A stretch of DNA of 19,924 bases from Candidatus Nomurabacteria bacterium. GTDB taxonomy: Bacteria; Patescibacteriota; Minisyncoccia; Phycocordibacterales; CSBR16-119. The stretch is from positions 1 through 19,924 of the forward strand of contig SKGB01000040.1 in NCBI GenBank assembly GCA_007117675.1, in the 5' to 3' direction. The position numbers were made by a program, and so were the translations under genes. This document shows, in pieces, positions 8,235 to 14,117 of the stretch. How positions within the stretch are numbered: position 1 is the first letter of the stretch; each line of letters begins with the position of its first letter. The notes under the pieces were generated by a model. The model was given only the letters and a program-made list of their open reading frames with translations, was not told the DNA's origin and did no database searches.

Positions 8235-8262
8235 TTGAATAGTTTTGTCTTTGTGGTACCAT
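8235..8262 (+). promoter_or_regulatory. Promoter of the CMP-kinase-like gene
   Basis: TTGAAT (8235-8240) and TACCAT (8257-8262) are separated by 16 nt, with a TGG extension before the -10. The box ends 6 nt before the ATG at 8269, again implying a leaderless mRNA. Confidence 0.5.
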
Positions 8263-8268
8263 CTTGGT

Positions 8269-8841
8269 ATGAAAAAGAAAATCATCACTATCGCAGGAAA
8301 ACTTGGAAGCGGGAAGTCTTCCACAGGCAACATGCTTGCACACAATCTTGGATACAAGCGTTTTTCTATGGGAGATATTCAACGTAGATACGCAGAGGAG
8401 CTTGGAATGACTTTCGCTGATTATTGTGAAATGCAAAATACTGATCACTCTATTGATAAAAAAGTTGATCAGTATCAAAAAGAAATTTCTGAAAAAGAAG
8501 ATTCTTTTGTTTTGGATTCTCGATTGGGTTGGTATTTTATTCCAAACTCTTTCAAGGTGTTTCTTGAACTTCCTGATGAAATAGCTGTAGAAAGAATTAT
8601 GTCTGATGCGCACGTAAACACATTGCGTCGTGTTGAAAATATTTCTTCTAATGCTGAGGAGGTGAAGCGGTCACTCACGCACCGGGTTGATTCAGAAAAA
8701 AAACGGTACTTAGATTTGTATAATATACAAGACCATTTTGACCACTCACACTATGACCTTGTTGTACGAACCGACAAACATCCCATCGAAGAAGTTGTCG
8801 CTATAATACAAGACGCCTATGAACAATGGCTCTCCTCATAA
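8269..8841 (+). CDS. Cytidylate-kinase-like P-loop nucleotide kinase
   Basis: A 190-residue protein starting MKKKIITIAGKLGSGKSS. The P-loop GKLGSGKSS is at residues 9-17. FSMGDIQRRYAEELGM (about 34-49) fits the substrate-binding segment of archaeal-type cytidylate kinases, and LDSRLGWYFIP fits the segment that in those enzymes reads E-x-R-L. This family phosphorylates CMP or dCMP with ATP. The substrate here is inferred by resemblance only; related adenylate or dephospho-CoA kinase-like P-loop proteins are alternatives. The ATG is chosen over an in-frame TTG 24 nt upstream because an extended -10 box ends 6 nt before it. The last 23 nt overlap the metallo-hydrolase gene, so translation of the two is probably coupled. 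Confidence 0.8.
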   Translation: MKKKIITIAGKLGSGKSSTGNMLAHNLGYKRFSMGDIQRRYAEELGMTFADYCEMQNTDHSIDKKVDQYQKEISEKEDSFVLDSRLGWYFIPNSFKVFLELPDEIAVERIMSDAHVNTLRRVENISSNAEEVKRSLTHRVDSEKKRYLDLYNIQDHFDHSHYDLVVRTDKHPIEEVVAIIQDAYEQWLSS

Positions 8842-9697
8842 ACTTTCCAAGATACAAAACTCCGTTCTTGTTGTATTTGTTGTATTGAATATATTTTTGT
8901 TGCTGTACCAATCTTTTTTGTCTGAAGTTAATTCAGTGACAACTGTTTCTTTCTTGGATGTGGGGCAGGGTGACGCTATTTTTATTCAATCACCAAATGG
9001 AAACACGGTACTTATTGATGCTGGTCCGGATGACAGTACTGTTCGTGTTCTTTCAGAAATTATTCCTTTTTGGCAACGTACCATTGGAATGATTGTTCCG
9101 ACACACCCTGACAAAGACCATATTGGTGGCTTTCCCGAAGTATTACGAAGGTTTGATGTTGGGATGGTGTATGACAGTCCTTTTACCGCTACAACCTCTA
9201 TTTATAATGAATATGTAAAAGAAAGAGATGGGGAAGATGCTTTGGTTGTAAACGCTTCTTTTGAGGATGTTATTGTGTTGGATAAAAAAAGAGGGGTGTA
9301 TATGAGAATATTTTTTCCTGATAATACAACAGATGATTTATCGAGAAATGAATCGTCTACAATAGTTCAGCTTATTCATGAAGATATTACATTTTTGCTT
9401 ACAGGAGATGCTGGAGTTATGATGGAAGATTATTTGGTATATCTATACGGCGAGGAATTAGAATCTGATGTTTTAAAGGTTGGGCACCACGGGTCAAAAA
9501 CATCAACATCAAAACTATTTTTAGAAACAGTTAAGCCAAAATATGCTGTTATCTCTGCGGGTGAAAACAATAGATATGGGCACCCGCACCAGGAGGTGGT
9601 TGACCGATTACTTTCTTATGGAATTACTATATTTGAAACAAAACATTCTACCGTTTCATTTCAAACTAACGGTACAAAAGTTTGGCATAAAAAATAA
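8819..9697 (+). CDS. ComEC-type beta-lactamase-fold metallo-hydrolase
   Basis: A 292-residue membrane-anchored metallo-hydrolase matching the C-terminal domain of ComEC/Rec2, thought to degrade one DNA strand during uptake. One transmembrane helix lies at residues 15-34. FLDVGQGDAIFIQSPNG (45-61) and LIDAGPD form the domain entry. THPDKDHIGG (95-104) carries the metal-binding motif, with Asp98 where classical members have the second His, a variation I recall in ComEC proteins. LLTGDAG and then KVGHHGSKTSTS supply later ligands, and GENNRYGHPH and the TKHSTVSFQTNG tail close the domain. The ComEC channel at 3277-4644 lacks this domain, so the two likely form a split ComEC, although 4.2 kb separates them. 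The gene overlaps the kinase by 23 nt, has no visible ribosome-binding site, and ends inside the 9691-9724 terminator. Confidence 0.87.
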   Translation: MNNGSPHKLSKIQNSVLVVFVVLNIFLLLYQSFLSEVNSVTTVSFLDVGQGDAIFIQSPNGNTVLIDAGPDDSTVRVLSEIIPFWQRTIGMIVPTHPDKDHIGGFPEVLRRFDVGMVYDSPFTATTSIYNEYVKERDGEDALVVNASFEDVIVLDKKRGVYMRIFFPDNTTDDLSRNESSTIVQLIHEDITFLLTGDAGVMMEDYLVYLYGEELESDVLKVGHHGSKTSTSKLFLETVKPKYAVISAGENNRYGHPHQEVVDRLLSYGITIFETKHSTVSFQTNGTKVWHKK

Positions 9698-9724
9698 ATC
9701 TCGCTTGTAAGCGAGATTTATTTT
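9691..9724. terminator. Bidirectional terminator between metallo-hydrolase gene and rpmB
   Basis: Bases 9692-9706 pair perfectly with 9709-9723 (core TCGCTTGTAAGCGA), with A-rich and T-rich outer arms. Both stop codons lie in the stem and face each other: TAA at 9695-9697 in the left arm and the minus-strand TAA at 9718-9720 in the right. One hairpin ends both convergent genes. Confidence 0.92.
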
Positions 9725-9963
9725 ATGATATTTGCTTTTTTAAGAGTTGTGTAGGCTCCGTTTTTAGCAATGGTTTTGATTGCTCTTGTTGACAGGGTAA
9801 GTTTAAACTTTTTGTTTAGTTCTGGAACAAACACTGTTTTTGTTTGTAGGTTTGCGTATTGTCGACGCTTTCCACCAGATTTAAACTCAGTTGCACGAAC
9901 ACGGTTTGAGTATCGCCCGGCCACTTGAGATGACTTACCTGTGATAGCACATTCTTTTGCCAT
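9718..9963 (-). CDS. rpmB: 50S ribosomal protein L28
   Basis: An 81-residue L28, a small basic protein of the large subunit. The start MAKECAITGKSS is diagnostic. It is followed by the SGGKRRQYANLQTKTVFVP segment (about 29-47) and the LSTRAIKTIAKNG helix (about 57-69), in standard order and length. It is transcribed away from the M50 protease gene. On the minus strand a TAATAT at 9999-9994 could serve as -10, giving a leader of roughly 25 nt. GGTGGG lies 11 nt before the ATG, too far for a convincing ribosome-binding site. The gene is separate from rpmG and other usual partners, at least within the window. Confidence 0.95.
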   Translation of the reverse strand: MAKECAITGKSSQVAGRYSNRVRATEFKSGGKRRQYANLQTKTVFVPELNKKFKLTLSTRAIKTIAKNGAYTTLKKANIIK

Positions 9964-10001
9964 ATTATTTTTTTCCCACCGTGCTCGGCAGGTATATTAC
10001 C

Positions 10002-10030
10002 TTATAAAAATACGAACTTTATGCTATCAT
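10002..10030 (+). promoter_or_regulatory. Promoter of the M50 protease gene
   Basis: A weak TTATAA (10002-10007) and TATCAT (10025-10030) are 17 nt apart, with TGC directly before the -10. The -10 ends 13 nt before the ATG, leaving a leader of only a few bases. Confidence 0.5.
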
Positions 10031-10043
10031 ACAGCTACAAACT

Positions 10044-10655
10044 ATGCAAGGACTTATATCACTATTTTCAATAATTGTTTTAATCATTTCCGTGGTACTT
10101 CATGAGATGGCTCATGGGTACGCCGCCTTGTCGCAGGGTGACAAAACGGCGTGGTATGCAGGGAGACTAACATTTAACCCGCTCAAACATCTTGATTTGT
10201 GGGGTTCTGTTATTATTCCTCTTATTTTGGTTTTAACCAACGCTGGTTTTATTATTGGTTGGGCAAAGCCTGTTCCCTATAATCCCAACAACCTAAGGGA
10301 TCCTGTTTGGGGAAAGGTGTGGGTTGCTATTGCGGGTGTTCTAACAAACTTTAGTATCGCTTTGGTTTTTGGCCTCTTGATACGTTTTGGGGGTTTTAGT
10401 GGAGTTGCACTTGTATTGTTTCAGATAGTTGTACTTATAAATATTATTCTTGGGGTATTTAATCTGGTTCCTATTCCGCCGCTCGACGGTTCAAAGATTA
10501 TCCTTGCTTTTCTCCCTGAAAAGTATCAAGCGATGGTTCATTATTATGAGCGATATTCATTTTTCCTTATTATCCTTTTTGTTTTCTATGGATGGGGTTT
10601 GATTTGGCCTATAATAAACCGCCTTTTGCTTTTGTTTACTGGGTTACCCTTGTAA
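10044..10655 (+). CDS. Site-2 protease family (M50) membrane metalloprotease
   Basis: A 203-residue polytopic membrane protein of peptidase family M50. These zinc proteases cut substrates within or near the membrane, often anti-sigma factors or signal-peptide remnants. The zinc motif HEMAH is at residues 20-24 in the first helix. NPLKHLDLWGSVIIPL (about 47-62) is the conserved loop after it. NLVPIPPLDGSKI (about 139-151) holds the third zinc ligand, Asp, in the usual NxxPxPxLDG form. About five hydrophobic segments are visible. It is the short form without PDZ or CBS domains, like the compact Bacillus YwhC-type proteins. The substrate is unknown. The gene stands alone, divergent from rpmB and followed by the rpsL leader. 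Confidence 0.92.
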   Translation: MQGLISLFSIIVLIISVVLHEMAHGYAALSQGDKTAWYAGRLTFNPLKHLDLWGSVIIPLILVLTNAGFIIGWAKPVPYNPNNLRDPVWGKVWVAIAGVLTNFSIALVFGLLIRFGGFSGVALVLFQIVVLINIILGVFNLVPIPPLDGSKIILAFLPEKYQAMVHYYERYSFFLIILFVFYGWGLIWPIINRLLLLFTGLPL

Positions 10656-10680
10656 GTATTGCTTTTAAAAAAGAAACGTG

Positions 10681-10710
10681 TTAGTTTTATGTAAATTTGC
10701 GATATGTAAT
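10681..10710 (+). promoter_or_regulatory. Possible promoter of rpsL-rpsG
   Basis: TTAGTT (10681-10686) precedes TATGTA (10703-10708, 16-nt spacing) or TGTAAT (10705-10710, 18-nt spacing). Both hexamers are imperfect. It would give a leader of about 105 nt containing the two hairpins below. Confidence 0.35.
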
Positions 10711-10744
10711 CTATGTCGACAAATTTTACCAATTAGGGAGTAAT

Positions 10745-10792
10745 TTCAAGCTTTGCTTGAAGTGAATAGTAGGATTTTGTTTTTACAAAATC
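10745..10792 (+). promoter_or_regulatory. Two tandem hairpins in the rpsL leader
   Basis: TTCAAGC (10745-10751) pairs with GCTTGAA (10755-10761) around a TTT loop. GATTTTGT (10773-10780) pairs with ACAAAATC (10785-10792) around TTTT. Neither has a proper U-tract, so they look like leader structure rather than terminators. They could be the target of S7 or S12 feedback, but no match to the known str-operon site was recognised. Confidence 0.5.
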
Positions 10793-10822
10793 GTAATACT
10801 AAAACATTGTTTAAATTTATTT

Positions 10823-11242
10823 ATGCCAACAACAAATCAACTTATAAAAAAAGGACGAAAAAAAGTCCAAAAAAAGAAAAACACAGTTGCCTTGTCTCGA
10901 GGGTTTAATTCTTTGCAGAATAGACCTGTGCGATACTCGTCTCCTTTCAAACGAGGGGTGTGTCTCAAAGTGACAACAACAACACCTAAAAAGCCAAACT
11001 CTGCGCTTCGAAAAATTGCTCGTGTGCGACTTACTAACGGTATGGAGGTGACCGCCTACATTCCAGGTATGGGACACAACTTGCAAGAACACTCAGTTGT
11101 ATTATTGCGAGGAGGTCGAGTAAAAGACCTTATCGGTGTACGATACAGTATTGTTCGAGGTGTGCTTGATGCAGAAGGTGTGAAAAACCGAAAACAAGGT
11201 CGATCAAAATATGGAGCTAAAAAACCTAAGGCATCTGAATAA
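10823..11242 (+). CDS. rpsL: 30S ribosomal protein S12
   Basis: A 139-residue S12, the decoding-centre protein of the small subunit. MPTTNQLIKKGRKKV begins it. TTTPKKPNSALRK (52-64) is the invariant loop that contacts the A site and contains the lysine changed in streptomycin-resistant mutants. YIPGMGHNLQEHS (79-91) and GGRVKDLIGVRY (97-108) follow. It is the long form, with roughly 14 extra residues (about 25-43) as in Firmicutes S12. The second loop reads DLIGVRY where most bacteria have DLPGVRY (Ile104 for Pro). Twelve of 14 arginines use CGA. No Shine-Dalgarno motif precedes the ATG. rpsG follows after 2 nt, so the two are co-transcribed. Confidence 0.97.
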   Translation: MPTTNQLIKKGRKKVQKKKNTVALSRGFNSLQNRPVRYSSPFKRGVCLKVTTTTPKKPNSALRKIARVRLTNGMEVTAYIPGMGHNLQEHSVVLLRGGRVKDLIGVRYSIVRGVLDAEGVKNRKQGRSKYGAKKPKASE

Positions 11243-11244
11243 TT

Positions 11245-11715
11245 ATGCGAAGACCAATAAAAAATAAACACGAAGTAGTTTCAGACTCAGTATACAACTC
11301 TGTTAAATTGTCACGTTTTATCAACTATGTCATGGTTGATGGAAAAAAAGATGTGGCGCGAAAGGTTGTGTATGGAGCTTTTGAAAAAATTAAAGAAATT
11401 ACAAAAAATCCAAACCCTCTTGAAGTATTTGATATTGCACTTAAAAATGCATCTCCAAGTGTAGAGGTTCGGTCGCGTCGAGTTGGTGGTGCTAACTATC
11501 AGGTTCCTCGTGAGGTTCGAGCAGAAAGAAGAATTATTCTTGCTATGCGTTGGATTGTAAGTGCTGCTCGAGACAGAAAGGGGATTTCAATCTCACAAGC
11601 TCTCGCGGAAGAACTTATAAATGCTTACAATAATGAAGGTTCTGCGGTGAAGAAAAAAGAAGACACCCACAAGATGGCAGAGTCAAACAAAGCTTTTGCC
11701 CACTTTGCGTGGTAA
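11245..11715 (+). CDS. rpsG: 30S ribosomal protein S7
   Basis: A 156-residue S7, the primary 16S rRNA-binding protein that starts head assembly of the 30S subunit. It starts MRRPIKNK. SRFINYVMVDGKKDVARKVV (about 23-42) is the conserved N-terminal helix pair. The beta-hairpin that reaches the E site is VEVRSRRVGGANYQVPREVR (about 73-92). The C-terminal end, HKMAESNKAFAHFAW, matches the standard tail. Length equals that of classical S7. The gene begins 2 nt after rpsL with no ribosome-binding motif in between, suggesting coupled translation. It is closed by a strong terminator immediately after the TAA, so fusA is transcribed separately. Confidence 0.97.
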   Translation: MRRPIKNKHEVVSDSVYNSVKLSRFINYVMVDGKKDVARKVVYGAFEKIKEITKNPNPLEVFDIALKNASPSVEVRSRRVGGANYQVPREVRAERRIILAMRWIVSAARDRKGISISQALAEELINAYNNEGSAVKKKEDTHKMAESNKAFAHFAW

Positions 11716-11716
11716 T

Positions 11717-11746
11717 AAAAAAACTCTCATATATGAGAGTTTTTTT
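11717..11746. terminator. Intrinsic terminator after rpsG
   Basis: The perfect palindrome CTCTCATATATGAGAG (11724-11739) is flanked by seven A on the left and seven T on the right. It begins one base after the rpsG stop codon and ends just before the -35 of the fusA promoter. Confidence 0.9.
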
Positions 11747-11747
11747 A

Positions 11748-11776
11748 TTGCAAAAAGACCGTTCTTGGTATATAGT
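11748..11776 (+). promoter_or_regulatory. Sigma-70-type promoter of fusA
   Basis: TTGCAA (11748-11753) and TATAGT (11771-11776) are separated by the optimal 17 nt. The start of transcription would be near 11783, giving a fusA leader of about 98 nt. This is one of the best-formed promoters in the window. Confidence 0.7.
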
Positions 11777-11791
11777 TTGTCTGTCACATAG

Positions 11792-11826
11792 CCCTTTGGG
11801 GTTTTTTTACTCAAAAAACAAAAGGG
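11792..11826 (+). promoter_or_regulatory. Hairpin in the fusA leader
   Basis: CCCTTT (11792-11797) pairs with AAAGGG (11821-11826). A T-run (11802-11808) pairs with an A-run (11813-11818) above a small internal loop. There is no T-tract after it, so it is not a normal terminator. Its role is unknown. Confidence 0.45.
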
Positions 11827-11880
11827 TTCTGATTGGCAACAGCATTTATTACATTATTTAGTTATACAAATTTATATTTT

Positions 11881-14016
11881 ATGTCACGAGATTATCCATT
11901 AGCACGAGTGAGAAATATTGGAATTATTGCTCACATCGATGCTGGTAAAACAACTACAACAGAACGTGTTTTGTTCTATACGGGAGTTTCTCACAAGATT
12001 GGTGAGGTTCACGATGGGCAAGCAACCATGGACTGGATGGAGCAAGAACGTGAGCGAGGTATTACCATTACTTCTGCCGCAACAACTTGTTTCTGGACTC
12101 CTACCTATGTTCAAGGAGATAAGTCTAAAGAAGTGAGATTTAACATTATCGACACACCAGGTCACGTAGACTTTACCGCTGAGGTAGAGCGTTCTTTGAA
12201 GGTTCTTGACGGAGCTGTTACCGTATTTGACGGTGTTGCGGGTGTTGAGCCTCAATCTGAAACAGTCTGGAGACAAGCTGACAAGTACAAGGTTCCTCGA
12301 ATTTGTTTTATTAACAAAATTGATAGAACAGGTGCTTCTTTCGAGAGAAGTTTTCAGTCAATTATCAATAGATTGACTCCAAACGCATGTCGTTTTCAAC
12401 TTCCATGGGGAGAAGAGGGTGATATGAAGGGTGTAATTGATCTTCTTACCATGAAAGCTTTTACCTTTGAGGGTGAGATGGGTAATGAGATTATTTCTCA
12501 AGAAATTCCTGAAGAACTTAAGGCTGATGCTGAGAAATATCGTGCTGAAATGATTGAAAAAATTGTTGAGAATGATGAAGACGCTATGGAACGTTATTTG
12601 GGGGGTGAAGAAATTTCTCTTCAAGAATTGAAATCTCTCACAAGAAAGGCTGTTATTGCAAACCAACTCGTTCCTGTATTTACTGGAACTGCGCTTAAAA
12701 ACAAGGGTGTGCAATTGGTTCTTGATGCTGTTGTTGATTACTTGCCGTCTCCAACTGATATTCCACCAGTTCAGGGGACAGATGAAAACACTGGTGAAAT
12801 AATTACACGAAATACTTCTGATGAAGAGCCACTTGCTGCGCTTGCATTTAAAATTGCGAACGATCCTTTCGTTGGTCAGCTGACGTTTTTCCGTGTGTAC
12901 TCTGGAACACTTGAGGCTGGTTCTTATGTATACAATCCTCGAACAGGAGACAAAGAAAGAGTGGGACGTATTGTTCGAATGCACTCAAATGACAGAGAAG
13001 ATGTAAAGAAAGTATACGCTGGTGAAATTGCTGCTGCTGTTGGTCTTAAAGATGTAAAAACATCAGACTCTTTGTGTGATATTGAGAAACCTATTATTTT
13101 GGATCAAATCGAATTCCCTGAACCTGTTGTTTCTCTTAAAATCGAACCAAAAACAAAAGCTGATCAAGAGAAAATGGGAACAGCGCTCGGGCGTCTTTCT
13201 GCCGAGGATCCAACATTTCGTGTTTCAACAGATACTGAAACGGGGGAAACTATTATTGCTGGTATGGGTGAACTTCACCTCGATATTATTGTTGACCGAA
13301 TGAAGCGAGAATTTAGTGTTGAGGCAAATGTTGGCGCACCTCAAGTTTCATATCGAGAAACAATTCAAGCAAATGCTGAAGCTGAAGTTAAATATATTAA
13401 ACAAACAGGAGGTCGTGGTCAGTATGGGCACGTTAAAATCAAGATTACTCCATATCAACCAACAGAAGAAGAGGCTCCGAAAAATATTACACGAGAGGAA
13501 GGTTTTGAATTTATAAACAACATTAAAGGTGGTGTTATTCCTCAGGAATATATTCCAGCTTGTATGAAGGGATTCAAAGAAGCAATGACTCGAGGTGTGG
13601 TTGCTGGGTATCAAATGACAAATGTTTCAGTGGACCTTTATGACGGTTCATACCATGATGTCGACTCATCTGAAATCGCTTTCAAGATTGCGTCTTCACA
13701 AGCATTTCAAGAAGCTGCTCGAAAAGCGAAACCTGTACTTCTTGAACCGATGATGGCGATTGAAGTCGTTGTTCCAGATGAATTCATTGGAGACGTGACT
13801 GGTGATATTTCTTCTAAACGAGGTTTGGTTGAAGGAACTGAAAATCGAGGAATGGTACAGGCTGTGAAGGGAGTTGTGCCGTTGTCATCGATGTTTGGAT
13901 ATATGAACCAACTTCGATCAATGACTTCAGGGCGAGGAAACTTTACAATGGAGTTTGCTCGATATGATGTCGTGCCACAAAATATTGCTGAAGAGATTGC
14001 TAAAAACAGAAAGTAG
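11881..14016 (+). CDS. fusA: Elongation factor G
   Basis: A 711-residue EF-G, the GTPase that drives translocation on the ribosome. The G domain shows AHIDAGKTTTTERVLFYTG (G1) just after the start, RGITITSAATT (switch I/G2), DTPGHVDFTAEVERSL (G3) and NKIDRTGA (G4). Domain II begins around 310 with LAALAFKIANDPFVGQLTF. Domain IV has TGGRGQYGHVKIKI and then IPACMKGFKEA. The C-terminus reaches GYMNQLRSMTSGRGNFTMEF, the standard domain V end. Length is normal. The ATG at 11881 is preferred over an in-frame TTG at 11833, because homologues start close to SRDYPLARVRNIGIIAHID and the upstream residues look random. It has its own promoter and terminator, so it is uncoupled from rpsL-rpsG. Confidence 0.97.
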   Translation: MSRDYPLARVRNIGIIAHIDAGKTTTTERVLFYTGVSHKIGEVHDGQATMDWMEQERERGITITSAATTCFWTPTYVQGDKSKEVRFNIIDTPGHVDFTAEVERSLKVLDGAVTVFDGVAGVEPQSETVWRQADKYKVPRICFINKIDRTGASFERSFQSIINRLTPNACRFQLPWGEEGDMKGVIDLLTMKAFTFEGEMGNEIISQEIPEELKADAEKYRAEMIEKIVENDEDAMERYLGGEEISLQELKSLTRKAVIANQLVPVFTGTALKNKGVQLVLDAVVDYLPSPTDIPPVQGTDENTGEIITRNTSDEEPLAALAFKIANDPFVGQLTFFRVYSGTLEAGSYVYNPRTGDKERVGRIVRMHSNDREDVKKVYAGEIAAAVGLKDVKTSDSLCDIEKPIILDQIEFPEPVVSLKIEPKTKADQEKMGTALGRLSAEDPTFRVSTDTETGETIIAGMGELHLDIIVDRMKREFSVEANVGAPQVSYRETIQANAEAEVKYIKQTGGRGQYGHVKIKITPYQPTEEEAPKNITREEGFEFINNIKGGVIPQEYIPACMKGFKEAMTRGVVAGYQMTNVSVDLYDGSYHDVDSSEIAFKIASSQAFQEAARKAKPVLLEPMMAIEVVVPDEFIGDVTGDISSKRGLVEGTENRGMVQAVKGVVPLSSMFGYMNQLRSMTSGRGNFTMEFARYDVVPQNIAEEIAKNRK

Positions 14017-14023
14017 GAAATAA

Positions 14024-14066
14024 AGACAAAATAAAAACACGCGAGTAGCGTGTTTTTATTTTGTCT
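14024..14066. terminator. Long intrinsic terminator after fusA
   Basis: A perfect 19-bp stem joins 14024-14042 to 14048-14066 around the loop GAGTA. Its core is ACACGC/GCGTGT, and A-rich and T-rich outer arms provide the U-tract. It starts 7 nt after the fusA stop codon and separates fusA from the secreted-protein genes. Confidence 0.92.
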
Positions 14067-14105
14067 CAATCCCCATTTTTTCCTCAATAAAGCAAAGATT
14101 CATAG

Positions 14106-14111
14106 TATAAT
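14106..14111 (+). promoter_or_regulatory. -10 box of the dockerin-protein gene
   Basis: A consensus TATAAT ends 6 nt before the ATG at 14118, the leaderless arrangement. No clear -35 is seen upstream. Confidence 0.6.
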
Positions 14112-14117
14112 AAAAGT

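Noticed and set aside
10713..10736. Seven-residue reading frame in the rpsL leader
   Set aside because: Too short, with no start signal at a sensible distance from the weak promoter.
11833..11880. Upstream TTG start adding 16 residues to EF-G
   Set aside because: EF-G homologues begin at the SRDYPLARVRNIG region; the added residues look random, and the ATG at 11881 fits.
12358..12984. Long minus-strand open frame within fusA
   Set aside because: A shadow of the EF-G reading frame; composition and product are not protein-like.
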